Program-made: the position numbers and the translations under genes
Notes under the pieces: generated by a model
The model's database searches: none
What the model was told of the DNA's origin: nothing
Seen by the model: only the letters and a program-made list of their open reading frames with translations
Source of the DNA: Hoeflea prorocentri
GTDB taxonomy: Bacteria > Pseudomonadota > Alphaproteobacteria > Rhizobiales > Rhizobiaceae
Assembly (NCBI RefSeq): GCF_027944115.1
Contig: NZ_JAPJZI010000001.1
Span: forward strand, 372,001 to 436,000
Reading direction: 5' to 3'
Length of the DNA: 64,000 nt
In this document: positions 50,199 through 60,243 of the stretch, one piece after another
Layout: each line of letters opens with the position of its first letter
Position numbering within the stretch: position 1 is the first letter of the stretch

Positions 50199-52265
50199 CT
50201 AGCGGCCTTCGCGGTACCAGGTGCTTCCCAGCGTAAGGAACAGAAGCGCCAGACCGAAGAAACCGGCAAAAAGCGGCAGGCGGTTCACGCCCTTCAGTTC
50301 CGTTTCATCTGTGATCTTCAGGACCAGACGGTCCGGTGAGGGGCGAACGCTTCCCTTCACCGGCAGGACCGTCGGCATTGAAAGCTCCGTGCCACCGGCC
50401 GACACACGGCGGGCTATTCCGCCGGTTTCCTCGACAAGCGGACGCAGAATTTCCGTTGTCGACACGGTCGCGGCGAATTCCGGAGCGTTGACGGCACCGA
50501 CATGCACAAGGGCGCGCATATCCGCATTGGCTATGTCGAACAGTCCGTTTTCCTCGACAGGCAGTTCGGCTTCGAAAAGTCCGTCGGCGGATTCTATCAG
50601 CGGAACCGTCAGGGTTTCACCGGTGGGCGTCGTGATCACCGCGTCGGGCACTTCTTCGGACATAGTCTGGCGGGTGATGGTCAAAAGATTGCCGCGGGAT
50701 GTGGCGCGCAGGGACTCTTCCTCCAGCGACGGCTCCTTCATCAGCCAGTGGGCGATGCGCCGATAGAGCGGCACATGTGGCCCTCCGCCCTCAAAGCCGC
50801 GGGCCCAAAGCCAGCCGTGATCCGACATCAGCATGGCCACGCGTCCGTCGCCGACACGGTTGAGGATCAGCAGCGGCGCGCCATCGGGACCTTCCAGGAT
50901 TGTATCGTCCTGCGGCGCATCCACGGCGATCGCCCGGAACCAGCGGCCCCATTGCGGCGGTTCTTCCCCGGAGCCGGGCAGCTCACGTGTGACCGGGTGG
51001 CGGCGTCCGGCATCGCTCAGGCGCGGGTAGAACCCGACTTCGGAGATTTCGCCGGTTGGTGTTGCCGGTAGCACCGGCGCCAGCGGTGTCGTGGCGATGG
51101 AATCGCGTCCGGCATGCTCCGGCCCGGCGGCTATGAGCAGAGCGCCACCGGCTTCGACATACTGGGTGATGTAGTCGTAATAGAGCACGGGCAGCACGCC
51201 GCGGCGCTGATAGCGGTCAAAGACGATCAGATCGAACTCGTTGATCTTCTCCACGAACAATTCGCGTGTCGGAAAGGCGATCAGCGACAATTCGTCGATC
51301 GGCGTTCCATCCTGCTTTTCCGGCGGGCGTAATATGGTGAAATGCACCAGATCGACGGAGGTGTCGGATTTAAGCAGATTGCGCCAGGCGCGTTCACCGG
51401 CATGCGGCTCACCGGAGACCAGCAGAACCCGCAGGTTTTCCCTGATACCTTCGAGAACGGCAACCGCCCGGTTGTTTGTCAGACTGACCTCGCCGGGAAG
51501 AGATCCGACCTCAAGTTCTATGATGTTGTCGCCGGCCCGGTCGATCTCGATAAAGAGCGGCATGGTCTGCCCGACGGGCGCAAGTTCGGTGCTGTAGATT
51601 TCGCCATTGACCCGCACCGTGACGTCCGTCACTCCGCGCGTCTCGGCGCCTTCCTCGCTGACCCGGTAGGAGATCTCCTGCGGCTCGCCGACAATTCCGA
51701 AGCGAGGCGCATCGACCAGTTCGATGCGGCGGTCGATCTCGCCGGGCGCTCCGGTGATCAGACCATGGACCGGGGCATTGAAGCCGAGTTCCGATGCCGA
51801 TGAGGGAACATCGTGAACCTGACCGTCGGTGATCATGACGGCACCGGCAATACGCGATGTCGGAACATCCTCCAGTGCGGACGACAGAGCTTCAAAGAGA
51901 CGGGTCGACGGCGTTTCGGTAAAGGTGTCGTTGCCGACTTCGACAACACGCACATCCATTCTCGTAAAGCCTGCAAGCTGGGTCTGAAGCTGTTCCAGCG
52001 CCGCGTCCGTCATGGCGGTGCGTTCCGCTGATGCCTGGCTTTGGCTCCTGTCGACGACAACGGCAACCACGCTATCAAGCGGTTCGCGCTCGGTCTGCAG
52101 AACAACCGGGTTGAGTAGCGCAAGGCAAAGGGCTGCGAGCGCCGCAACACGGAACAGAGCGCCGCGCACCCGCTGCCAAGCCGAAAAGACTGACAGAACC
52201 GCTGCGGCCGCGGCCAGCAGTCCGATATAAAGGAGCGGGATCAGGGGTGAAAATTCAACCGACAT
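50199..52265 (-). CDS. large membrane protein with VWA/glutamine amidotransferase-like region
   Basis: A 688-residue protein with two N-terminal membrane spans (about 8-28 and 37-57), a large extracytoplasmic part and one C-terminal span (about 663-683). Residues 65-170 look like a degenerate von Willebrand A domain (VVAVVVDRSQSQ, then GAVMITDGQ). Residues 280-480 resemble the glutamine-amidotransferase-like domain that follows it in these proteins (LRVLLVSGEPHAGERAWRNLLK). It is the fourth gene of the leftward MoxR cluster, starting directly next to the DUF4159 gene stop. A role in envelope integrity is inferred from the cluster type. Confidence 0.78.
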   Translation of the reverse strand: MSVEFSPLIPLLYIGLLAAAAAVLSVFSAWQRVRGALFRVAALAALCLALLNPVVLQTEREPLDSVVAVVVDRSQSQASAERTAMTDAALEQLQTQLAGFTRMDVRVVEVGNDTFTETPSTRLFEALSSALEDVPTSRIAGAVMITDGQVHDVPSSASELGFNAPVHGLITGAPGEIDRRIELVDAPRFGIVGEPQEISYRVSEEGAETRGVTDVTVRVNGEIYSTELAPVGQTMPLFIEIDRAGDNIIELEVGSLPGEVSLTNNRAVAVLEGIRENLRVLLVSGEPHAGERAWRNLLKSDTSVDLVHFTILRPPEKQDGTPIDELSLIAFPTRELFVEKINEFDLIVFDRYQRRGVLPVLYYDYITQYVEAGGALLIAAGPEHAGRDSIATTPLAPVLPATPTGEISEVGFYPRLSDAGRRHPVTRELPGSGEEPPQWGRWFRAIAVDAPQDDTILEGPDGAPLLILNRVGDGRVAMLMSDHGWLWARGFEGGGPHVPLYRRIAHWLMKEPSLEEESLRATSRGNLLTITRQTMSEEVPDAVITTPTGETLTVPLIESADGLFEAELPVEENGLFDIANADMRALVHVGAVNAPEFAATVSTTEILRPLVEETGGIARRVSAGGTELSMPTVLPVKGSVRPSPDRLVLKITDETELKGVNRLPLFAGFFGLALLFLTLGSTWYREGR

Positions 52266-55079
52266 CTACTGACCCAGCCTTTCCAGAAGAGCAGGGACAT
52301 GGACCTGATCCGCCTTGTAGTTGCCCGTCAGCATATACATCATGATGTTGACGCCGGAGCGGTAGGCATGTTCGCGCTGCACCGGGTCGGGCGGGACGGT
52401 CGGGTAGACCGGAATGTTGTTTTCATCGATTGCCCATGCGCCGGCAAGGTCGTTTCCGGTGATGATGATGGACGACACGCCATCGCCACCGCGTGCAGGC
52501 CTGTTGCCTGCGGTTTCGGCATCCATCAGCGCTTCCACCCAAAGCGGGCTGCCGCGATAGCGGCCCGGGAATTCGTTGAGGATGTAGAATGCCTTTGTGA
52601 GCACATGATCCTGCGGCACCGGCTCTAGCGCCGGAACATCAAGCTCAGCCAATATGGCGCGCAACCGCGCCGTTTCGGGTGAAACGACACCGGCCTGGCC
52701 GAGTCCCGCCAGCGCATCGCGGGTGTCGAACAGAACCGTTCCGCCGTTTTTCATGAAGGCGTCAACCCGGCTGATCGCCTCACGCGAGGGGGGTTCTGCA
52801 TTGACGGTGATCGGCCAGTAAAGCATCGAATAAAGCGCCAGCGGGTCGGTTTCGATATCGACGCCGACGGGTTCGCCGGGCTCAAGCGAGGTCCGATAGG
52901 TCAGGAACCGTGTCATCCCGTTTAGGCCTTGCAGGCTTGTCCCATCTGTGCGCCGGTCTCCGGTGATCACATAGGCCAGGTGGGTCCGGTCCAGCGATGC
53001 AAGGATGTCGGCGTCTCCCGGTTTTTCGTCCGCTGCACTGGCCTTGTCGGATGTTAAGGTCACGGCAAGCGTGGCAGCAACCAACAGAGCTCCCGTAGCG
53101 CTTTGGGCGCGGCGCAAGGAAAGCCGCGAAAAGGCACCGGCCATGAAGAGAACGATCAGGGTGTCGGCCAAAAGCAGCAGCATGGCGGTGGTCAGAAGAT
53201 AGGGCGCCAGATCGACGCTGCTGCTGCGCACATATTCCGACTGCGTGAGCGGCCCGGAATAGGCAGGCAATGCGAATGGGACAAGCGTATCGCCCTGCGC
53301 CATCAGGTTGAGTGCGACAAAGCCGCTTTCCGTGCCGTAGAGACCTGGTGGGTTATCAAAACTTACCGGCGGCAAGGTCCCGGAAAGGATTTTCAGCGGC
53401 TGCACCGCGCCCGATGGTGTTGTCACCGAACCGCTTGCCGATAACAGCCGGTAGGGCGGCAGGACCACTTCATCGGTCACACCCTGCTGGCCGACGCTCG
53501 AGCGTGACAGGAGGATCGAACGGCGCAACATCTCAACGAAGTGACCGGAGATTGGCAGGTTGGACCACGTTGCCTCGGCGGTAACGTGAAAGAGCACAAT
53601 GCGCCCGTCACCGAAGGTCCGGCTTGTCACCAGCGGCGTACCGTCGGCAAGGCTTGCCCAGGTTCTTGCTCCAAGGTCCGGCGATGGTTCCGCGAGGACC
53701 TGCCGATTGACGGTGACATCGTCAGGTCGGCTCATGCCGGCAAAGGCTCCGCTTTCGGAAAATGCCGCCAGCGGCTGCGGTTCGCTCCACGACAGGGCAC
53801 CACCCAGCGCACGTTCTCCGCGGCGCAAATCCACCGGCACGAATGGATCGCCGCTGTCGCCCCCGGCAAGACGGGGGCCGGCAAAACGCAGGAGCAATCC
53901 GCCCCTGTTGATCCAGCCTGTCAGTGTCTCCTCGACATCTTCCGGCACGGTTCCGATATCAGCCATCACGATGACGGAGGGGCGTTGTTCGACAAGCTCC
54001 CTAATGGCGCCGGAAAGTTCCTCGTTTTCAGGAACCATGAGGTCGGCGAACGGGTCCAGCGCGCGCGTCAGATAGTAAAGCGGCGAAAGCAGTGGTTGCG
54101 ACAGGTCGAGCGGCTCGGCGGACAACAGGCCGACGCGACGCCGGCGGGCGCTCTCATCAAGAAGATAACGGGCACCGGCATTGGCAACGCCGTCGATCGA
54201 GATGCTGGCAAATTCATTTCGCAGTTCGAACGGCACGCTGAAAAGCGCTGTACCGGTGGTTGCGCCCGCTTCAAAGCTGAGCTGCCCATTGGCGATGGGG
54301 CGTCCCTGGGCATCGTTTGCGGTGACGAAATGCGTTTCCGCATGATCGTCGTCACGCCGCTCCGCGACCACGGAAAATCCGTTGGCCTCGTTGCTGGCAG
54401 ATGCCAGCGCGATGAGCTGCGTGGTGTCGTTGTCAAACAGGAGAATATCCCGAGGTGCCTTGGTGACCAGGCTTTCCCAGGCGGAACCGGCCTTGTCCGC
54501 AGATAGCCCGGATGAAAGCGCGGCAAGTGTGCCGATCTGCGTATCCTGCAACGCCGTAAGAATGGCGGCAATTGCCGCACTGTGATCGCCGTGAAGCGGT
54601 CTTGGCGCAATGGCCTGAAGCCGTTCGCGCGCACGGGCCGGTGTGTCGAGCGTCGCGTCATGGGCCTGCTCAGCGGTAAAGACAATCGAGACGGGCAGGT
54701 TTTGCGCCTCGGCATCGTCGATCAGTTCCGACGCCACCGACTGACGGTCCTGCCAGTCGCCTGTTGTGGACCAGCCATTGTCCATAACGATGACAAGCGG
54801 TCCGCCATCGCTGATGCGGATTTCGCGCGGGTTCATGACCGGCTGGGCAAGGGCGATAACGATCAGTGCGGCAATCAGCAGCCTGAGAGCCGTCAGCCAC
54901 CAGGGGCTTTTGGACGGCGTTTCCTCTTTTTTCAGGACACGCGCCAGGATCCGCAACGGCGGAAAGACTTCCGTCCTCGGACGCGGCGGGGTTAGACGCA
55001 GCAGCCACCAGATGATCGGCAGGGCGAGAAGACCGAACAGGAGCGCCGGTGCGCCGAAGATGATGGGAAGCGCGCTCAC
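52266..55079 (-). CDS. DUF4159 protein with BatA-like N-terminus
   Basis: A 937-residue membrane protein. The first 80 residues form the two-helix BatA/aerotolerance N-terminal domain (FGLLALPIIWWLLRLTPPRP). A VWA-like region lies at about 90-230 and further spans near 640-690. The C-terminal DUF4159 domain (about 715-930) begins LASLDRTHLAYVITGDRR and contains GGTVLFDTRD. The GTG start overlaps the DUF58 gene stop as GTGA. This gene order (MoxR, DUF58, DUF4159, large membrane protein) is a known conserved cluster in alphaproteobacteria, but its job is not established. Confidence 0.85.
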   Translation of the reverse strand: MSALPIIFGAPALLFGLLALPIIWWLLRLTPPRPRTEVFPPLRILARVLKKEETPSKSPWWLTALRLLIAALIVIALAQPVMNPREIRISDGGPLVIVMDNGWSTTGDWQDRQSVASELIDDAEAQNLPVSIVFTAEQAHDATLDTPARARERLQAIAPRPLHGDHSAAIAAILTALQDTQIGTLAALSSGLSADKAGSAWESLVTKAPRDILLFDNDTTQLIALASASNEANGFSVVAERRDDDHAETHFVTANDAQGRPIANGQLSFEAGATTGTALFSVPFELRNEFASISIDGVANAGARYLLDESARRRRVGLLSAEPLDLSQPLLSPLYYLTRALDPFADLMVPENEELSGAIRELVEQRPSVIVMADIGTVPEDVEETLTGWINRGGLLLRFAGPRLAGGDSGDPFVPVDLRRGERALGGALSWSEPQPLAAFSESGAFAGMSRPDDVTVNRQVLAEPSPDLGARTWASLADGTPLVTSRTFGDGRIVLFHVTAEATWSNLPISGHFVEMLRRSILLSRSSVGQQGVTDEVVLPPYRLLSASGSVTTPSGAVQPLKILSGTLPPVSFDNPPGLYGTESGFVALNLMAQGDTLVPFALPAYSGPLTQSEYVRSSSVDLAPYLLTTAMLLLLADTLIVLFMAGAFSRLSLRRAQSATGALLVAATLAVTLTSDKASAADEKPGDADILASLDRTHLAYVITGDRRTDGTSLQGLNGMTRFLTYRTSLEPGEPVGVDIETDPLALYSMLYWPITVNAEPPSREAISRVDAFMKNGGTVLFDTRDALAGLGQAGVVSPETARLRAILAELDVPALEPVPQDHVLTKAFYILNEFPGRYRGSPLWVEALMDAETAGNRPARGGDGVSSIIITGNDLAGAWAIDENNIPVYPTVPPDPVQREHAYRSGVNIMMYMLTGNYKADQVHVPALLERLGQ

Positions 55080-55996
55080 GAGGACACCTCGCGCACGCCG
55101 CCGCCGGGGACGCCCGACAAATGCGTATGAAGGGCCACCAGGGCGGTCGAGGCCGGCTGATCGGTGTGGTGGGTAATGAAGTTCCAGCCGAGACGGCGCA
55201 GGCTGTCGGCAATGCTCTCGCGGCGCGCAAGATAAGTCCGCCGGTACTCCTCATGCAGGGACTCGGCTCGACCGGCGGTCAGTTTTACACCGTCCTCCGG
55301 GTCGACGAACTCGGTGCGGCCGCGATAGGGGAAAACCTCTTCCACCGGATCGCAAATCTCCAGCACATGGCCCCTTATGCCGCGCTTGGCGATCGGGGCG
55401 AGCTTTTCAAGCACGTCTTCGGCCGGGTCGAGGAAATCGGAGATCAACACAAGATCGCTGTGGCGGTTGATCTGCGATACATCCGGGAATACGGCCCTGT
55501 CGCGATGCAGGTCGATGGCCGTTGCCAGGCGCTCGGCAGCGTTGCGCGCCGAGACCGGGTCAAGGACCCCGGGGGAGGCAATGCGTTCACCGGACCGGGC
55601 GAGAATTTCCGCAAGCGCCAGCAGGATCACCAGCGCCCGGCTTTGTTTTGAAACCGGCGCGAGCGTCGACTGGAACAGCATCGAGGCCGATGAGTCGCTC
55701 CACAGCCAGACGGTGTGGGCCGCTTCCCATTCGCGGTCGCGCACATAGGTGTTGTCGTCCCGGGCCGAACGGCGCCAATCGATGCGTGAAAGGCTCTCGC
55801 CCTCAACGTAGGGACGGAACTGCCAGAAATTTTCCCCGATGCCGCGTTTGCGGCGGCCGTGCCAGCCGGCGATGACGGTGTTGGCGACACGGTGCGCCTC
55901 GACAAGCAGATCGGGCACATAGGCTGCCCGTTGCCGGGCACGCGCCAGCGCTGAAGTTGTCGAAACGGCTTGTGTTGCCTGTCCGATCGTGGCCAA
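55076..55996 (-). CDS. DUF58-domain protein
   Basis: A 306-residue cytoplasmic protein with the DUF58 core (RRKRGIGENFWQFRPYVEGESLSRIDWRRSARDDNTYVREWE-like region, then VWLWSDSSASM) and a degenerate VWA domain behind it. It is the usual partner of MoxR ATPases. The only visible start is TTG 55996, with GGCGGAGA about 10 bp upstream. It lies 6 bp after the MoxR gene and overlaps the DUF4159 gene by 4 bp. Confidence 0.85.
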   Translation of the reverse strand: MATIGQATQAVSTTSALARARQRAAYVPDLLVEAHRVANTVIAGWHGRRKRGIGENFWQFRPYVEGESLSRIDWRRSARDDNTYVRDREWEAAHTVWLWSDSSASMLFQSTLAPVSKQSRALVILLALAEILARSGERIASPGVLDPVSARNAAERLATAIDLHRDRAVFPDVSQINRHSDLVLISDFLDPAEDVLEKLAPIAKRGIRGHVLEICDPVEEVFPYRGRTEFVDPEDGVKLTAGRAESLHEEYRRTYLARRESIADSLRRLGWNFITHHTDQPASTALVALHTHLSGVPGGGVREVSS

Positions 55997-56002
55997 GGGC
56001 GA

Positions 56003-57019
56003 TCAGTCTCCGCCGACTTTCTTGACCAGCGCCGCGATCACGTCCCGGACATGCATACCCTCAGCGCGGGCCGCAAATGTCAGCGCCATGCGGTGCTGCA
56101 AGACCGGTTCGGCAAGGGCAAGAACATCGTCCACGGAGGGCGCAAGGCGACCGTCATAGAGCGCTCTTGCGCGCACGCACAGCATCATCGCCTGTCCGGC
56201 GCGCGGACCCGGACCCCAGGCCACATGCCGGTCCGTTTCTTCGTTGCCGTTGCCCGGCCGGGCGGCGCGGACCAGCTCGAGGATGGTGTCGATCACCTTT
56301 TCGCTCACGGGCATGCGGCGAACCAGAGCCTGGATTTCCTGAAGGCGTGAAGCTGTCAGCACGGCTGCGGCTCGCTTTTCATCGACGCCAGTCGTTTCAA
56401 GCAGAACCTGACGTTCGGCTTCCAGTTCGGGATAGGGAACGTCCACCTGCATAAGGAAGCGGTCAAGCTGCGCCTCGGGCAGCGGGTAGGTGCCTTCCTG
56501 TTCGAGCGGGTTCTGCGTTGCCAGCACGTGGAACGGCTCGGGCATATCGTGCCGGGAGCCGGCGACGGTCACATGATATTCCTGCATGGCCTGGAGAAGC
56601 GCCGACTGGGTGCGCGGCGATGCGCGGTTGATTTCATCGGCCATCAGCAATTGTGTGAAGATCGGGCCGGGGACAAAGCGGAACGAACGCTTGCCGTCGC
56701 CGTCCTGATCCATGACCTCCGAGCCCAATATGTCCGAAGGCATCAGGTCCGGTGTGAATTGAATGCGATTGTCGCTGAGGCCAAGAACGGTGCCAAGCGT
56801 TGCAACCAGCTTGGTCTTTGCCAGTCCGGGCACGCCAACGAGCAACGCATGCCCGCCCGACAGAACCGCGAGAATGGTCTGTTCCACGACATTGTGCTGG
56901 CCGAAAATGACCGAGCCGATTTCACGCCTGACGGCGGCAATGTCCTTGAGGGCCGCTTCGGCCGCCTCGACCACTGCTTTTTCGTCCAGCGCAGGATCGG
57001 CATTTTCAACGATGCCCAT
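56003..57019 (-). CDS. MoxR-family AAA+ ATPase
   Basis: A 338-residue AAA+ ATPase: Walker A GVPGLAKT near residue 82, Walker [25 protein letters not shown], and the sensor-1 region [26 protein letters not shown]. MoxR proteins act as chaperones for VWA-containing partners and for metal insertion; here the partners are the next three genes. First gene of the leftward cluster, with about 180 bp to the divergent DUF1285 gene for the promoter. Confidence 0.93.
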   Translation of the reverse strand: MGIVENADPALDEKAVVEAAEAALKDIAAVRREIGSVIFGQHNVVEQTILAVLSGGHALLVGVPGLAKTKLVATLGTVLGLSDNRIQFTPDLMPSDILGSEVMDQDGDGKRSFRFVPGPIFTQLLMADEINRASPRTQSALLQAMQEYHVTVAGSRHDMPEPFHVLATQNPLEQEGTYPLPEAQLDRFLMQVDVPYPELEAERQVLLETTGVDEKRAAAVLTASRLQEIQALVRRMPVSEKVIDTILELVRAARPGNGNEETDRHVAWGPGPRAGQAMMLCVRARALYDGRLAPSVDDVLALAEPVLQHRMALTFAARAEGMHVRDVIAALVKKVGGD

Positions 57020-57199
57020 ATGGCAAACTCCGTATCTTTGAACCGGGGACTCGGCTCGCTATATCTCTCATTATCCACTATTTGGCGCGGATCGGATAAC
57101 CATCAATGGAAAATACTGTGCTTTATCCCTATGAATCGCATGATCTCTTTGAAGCTCTAAGTGATAATATTGTGAATAGGAAAGAAGCTGGACCACACA

Positions 57200-57814
57200 A
57201 TGGCAAAGGGTGAGATAGCGGCTGCGGGCAATGCGGCAAGCCTTGAAGCCCTCATTTCCAGGGCTGCGCCGGTTGGAAAGGGGCTTCCGCCCGTCGAGCG
57301 CTGGAATCCGCACATTACCGGTGATCTGGATATGGAAATCCGCTCTGACGGCTCCTGGTTGTATCAGGCAACGCCGATCACACGCCCGGCTCTCGTGCGC
57401 CTTTTTTCGACCGTGCTGCGTAAGGATGAGGACGGCAAGACCTATCTGGTCACACCGGTCGAGAAGGTGGCCATCCGTGTCGAAGATGCACCATTTACCG
57501 CTGTTGAAATGAGTGCCGGAACACGCGACGGCGAGCAGGTTTTGACCTTCCGGACCAATGTTGGCGACATCGTTGAAGCCGGACCGGATCATCCCCTGCG
57601 CTTCGAGATTGCTGGCGAAAATGACGAACTGAAGCCCTATTTGCTTGTGCGCGGCCGGCTTGAAGCACTTTTGACGCGCGCCCTTGTCTACGATCTTGTT
57701 GAACTGGCCCAAAGCCGCATGATCGAAGGTGCCGAGACTTTCTCGATCAGCTCCGGCGGCGAAGTTTTCGCGATCATGCCGACGGACCGGCTGGAGGCCT
57801 TGTCGCATGAGTGA
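57200..57814 (+). CDS. DUF1285-family protein
   Basis: A 204-residue soluble protein of the DUF1285 family (PPVERWNPHITGDLDMEIRSDGSWLYQATPI, then VTPVEKVAIRVED). No catalytic residues are recognised; the fold is mostly beta. It is divergent from the MoxR gene and overlaps the NUDIX gene by 8 bp, the order kept in many rhizobia next to the CCA transferase. Function unknown. Confidence 0.87.
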   Translation: MAKGEIAAAGNAASLEALISRAAPVGKGLPPVERWNPHITGDLDMEIRSDGSWLYQATPITRPALVRLFSTVLRKDEDGKTYLVTPVEKVAIRVEDAPFTAVEMSAGTRDGEQVLTFRTNVGDIVEAGPDHPLRFEIAGENDELKPYLLVRGRLEALLTRALVYDLVELAQSRMIEGAETFSISSGGEVFAIMPTDRLEALSHE

Positions 57815-58439
57815 TTTTAAGGAGACGGCATTCAGCGCCGAGGCTTTTCGCGCAAGGGCGGCGCGGGAATACGGTGATGCGGATGAGCGCAGATATGGCG
57901 ATCACATTCTCAATGCGGACGTCATCGAGCACCTTTCGAAGAAGCCGCTGCGCGAGGCGGCTGTACTTGTCCCGCTGGTCGACCACGGTGCGCAATCGAA
58001 CATTCTTCTGACGCAACGCACCCAATCAATGCGTACGCATTCAGGGCAGGTTGCCTTTCCGGGCGGCGCGATCGATCCGGAGGATGGCTCTCCGGAGATC
58101 GCGGCAATGCGTGAAGCGGAAGAAGAAATCGGACTGCCCCGGTCCTATGTGGAGCCGGTCGGGCGGTTGCCGCATTACCTGACCGTCTCCGGTTTTCGCA
58201 TCACGCCGGTCCTTGCCGTGATACGCGAAGACTATCCGATGACCATCAACCGCCACGAGGTGGATGACGCATTCGAGGTGCCGTTTTCCTTCCTGATGAA
58301 TCCGACCAACCACATTCGCGAAAGCCGGATCTGGGAAGGCAAGGAGCGCCATTTCTACACAATGCCCTATGGCGAGCGGTATATCTGGGGTGTGACCGCC
58401 GGAATCTTGCGCACACTCTATGAAAGGCTCTACGCATGA
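57807..58439 (+). CDS. NUDIX hydrolase, CoA pyrophosphatase-like
   Basis: A 210-residue NUDIX protein. The NUDIX box is intact: FPGGAIDPEDGSPEIAAMRE, then AEEEIGL, giving the G-x5-E-x7-R-E-x-x-E-E-x-G pattern. The upstream LLTQRTQSMRTHSGQVAF is the motif of CoA diphosphohydrolases (YeaB/NudL type). ATG 57807 overlaps the previous gene; the longer frame from 57729 lies within DUF1285. It overlaps the CCA transferase gene by 4 bp. Confidence 0.9.
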   Translation: MSDFKETAFSAEAFRARAAREYGDADERRYGDHILNADVIEHLSKKPLREAAVLVPLVDHGAQSNILLTQRTQSMRTHSGQVAFPGGAIDPEDGSPEIAAMREAEEEIGLPRSYVEPVGRLPHYLTVSGFRITPVLAVIREDYPMTINRHEVDDAFEVPFSFLMNPTNHIRESRIWEGKERHFYTMPYGERYIWGVTAGILRTLYERLYA

Positions 58440-59716
58440 CCGCGACAGGTGAGGCCGCATCGGTCGCGCAGGAGGACTGGTTTCAGGACAAGCGTCTGCA
58501 TCATGTGCTTGATCTTCTGAACCGTGATGGCGGCGAGGCGCGCATTGTCGGCGGCGCTGTGCGCAATGCGCTCCTGGGCATGAAAGTCGGCGATATCGAT
58601 ATCGCAACCACGCTGCATCCGCAGGACGTCGTGGAGCGGGCGGGTGAAGCGGACATCAAATGTGTGCCGACCGGCATCGACCACGGAACGGTGACGCTGA
58701 TTGCGGGCGGTACGCCCTTTGAAGTGACAACCTTGCGTGCCGATGTCGCCTCGGACGGGCGCCGCGCAACGGTTGCCTATGGCGCCGACTGGTCCGTCGA
58801 TGCCCATCGTCGGGATTTGACGATCAACGGGCTCTATGCCGATGCCGATGGCAAGGTGATCGACCTCGTAGACGGGTTGGCCGATATCGAGAGCCGTACG
58901 GTGCGGTTTATCGGTGATCCGCAGACCAGGATCAAAGAGGATTATCTTCGTATTCTGCGCTTCTTCCGGTTTTTCGCCTGGTATGGCGGTGGCCGCCCGG
59001 ACGCAGATGGGCTGCGGGCATGCGCGCGGCTTAAATCGGGGCTATCCGGCCTGTCAGCGGAACGTGTCTGGTCCGAGCTTAAACGGCTCTTTGCCGCGCC
59101 GGACCCATCTCGCGCGATGCTTTGGATGCGTCAGAGCGGGGTTCTGAGCGCCATACTGCCTGAATCCGAGAAATGGGGAATCGATGCCATATTCGGCATG
59201 ATCGAGACGGGCGCGGCGCTTGACTGGACGCCCGATCCGCTTTTGCGTCTGATGGCTGTTGTACCGGACGATCCGGACCGCGTTGATGCCATGGCGCGCC
59301 GCCTGCGCATGTCAAACAATGAGCGCGGGCGTCTTGTTGCATGGGCCAAACAGCCACAGATTGTGGAAGGAATAGCCGATGCGGTCTTGCGGCGTCAGCT
59401 TTACCGCGGAAACAGCCGCGCGGTGGAAGACCGTCTGCGCATCAGGCTCGCAGCTTTACGCAAGGCGGCGCAGGGCGACGATGCGGCGCTGATCGGGGCA
59501 GGAGCCTGTTCGCGCCTTTTGCAGATTGCACAGGAATGGACGCGGCCGGAATTTCCGATAAGCGGAAAAGACCTGCTCAAGCTTGGTGTTGAACCCGGAC
59601 CCGGGGTTGGCGGCGTGTTGACCACGCTGGAGGATGCCTGGATCGACAGCGGCTTTATCCTGACGCGCGACGAGCTTCTCAAACGTGCTGGCGACCTGTC
59701 AGGCGATTTGCTCTAG
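58436..59716 (+). CDS. cca: CCA tRNA nucleotidyltransferase / poly(A) polymerase family
   Basis: A 426-residue class II nucleotidyltransferase that adds or repairs the 3' CCA end of tRNAs. The active-site motif GGAVRNALLGMKVGDIDIAT gives the catalytic DxD, and RRDLTINGLYAD and RIKEDYLRILRFFRF follow in the neck domain. It is slightly longer than short bacterial enzymes because of a C-terminal helical extension common in Rhizobiales. The 4-bp overlap with the NUDIX gene indicates one operon with DUF1285. Confidence 0.93.
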   Translation: MTATGEAASVAQEDWFQDKRLHHVLDLLNRDGGEARIVGGAVRNALLGMKVGDIDIATTLHPQDVVERAGEADIKCVPTGIDHGTVTLIAGGTPFEVTTLRADVASDGRRATVAYGADWSVDAHRRDLTINGLYADADGKVIDLVDGLADIESRTVRFIGDPQTRIKEDYLRILRFFRFFAWYGGGRPDADGLRACARLKSGLSGLSAERVWSELKRLFAAPDPSRAMLWMRQSGVLSAILPESEKWGIDAIFGMIETGAALDWTPDPLLRLMAVVPDDPDRVDAMARRLRMSNNERGRLVAWAKQPQIVEGIADAVLRRQLYRGNSRAVEDRLRIRLAALRKAAQGDDAALIGAGACSRLLQIAQEWTRPEFPISGKDLLKLGVEPGPGVGGVLTTLEDAWIDSGFILTRDELLKRAGDLSGDLL

Positions 59717-59735
59717 GTCCGGCCTGCATCCTTCA

Positions 59736-60158
59736 TCAGCCCATATAGGCATAAGCGCAGGTTGCGCCTGCACAGACCTTCGGGCTTCCCACCTGACGAA
59801 TATCGATGCGCGCAGTCGCCATGCGCCGGCCGTTGGACAGGATCGTGACCGTCGCTTCAATGTCGCCGGTCGATACGGGCCGCATGAAATGGGTGGTCAT
59901 ATCGACCGTCGTCATGATCCGGCCGTCATCGTTGATGCCGATCAGTGTCAAAACGCCGACCGTATCGGCTATGGCGGAAAGGGCCTGACCGCAGACGATA
60001 CCGCCCGTACGGGCAAGGTTGTCACCGGCTGGAATGCGGAAAACGGCGCCGGCTTCAGATACATCGACCGGTTCAATGTTCAACGCCTTGACCCAGGGGG
60101 CAAAAGCTTCCGCAAGAAACGTCTTCATGGCATCAAGTCTGGACTGGTCTGCGCTCAT
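59736..60158 (-). CDS. PaaI-family hotdog thioesterase
   Basis: A 140-residue hotdog-fold protein. The pattern ARTGGIVCGQALSAIADTVGVLTLIG followed by TTVDMTTHFMRPVSTGDIEATVTI is the PaaI/YdiI-type thioesterase active site, with Asp as the likely general base. It probably hydrolyses an aromatic or short acyl-CoA, but the substrate is not known. Leftward, 20 bp from the convergent CCA transferase stop. Confidence 0.87.
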   Translation of the reverse strand: MSADQSRLDAMKTFLAEAFAPWVKALNIEPVDVSEAGAVFRIPAGDNLARTGGIVCGQALSAIADTVGVLTLIGINDDGRIMTTVDMTTHFMRPVSTGDIEATVTILSNGRRMATARIDIRQVGSPKVCAGATCAYAYMG

Positions 60159-60243
60159 GCCGTTGTTCTCCCATACTGTGTTGCATCCTTTGAAAGGGAG
60201 TGGCCTAAAACAGTCAAGAGATCAGGCTTTTGCCCAGTGGATG

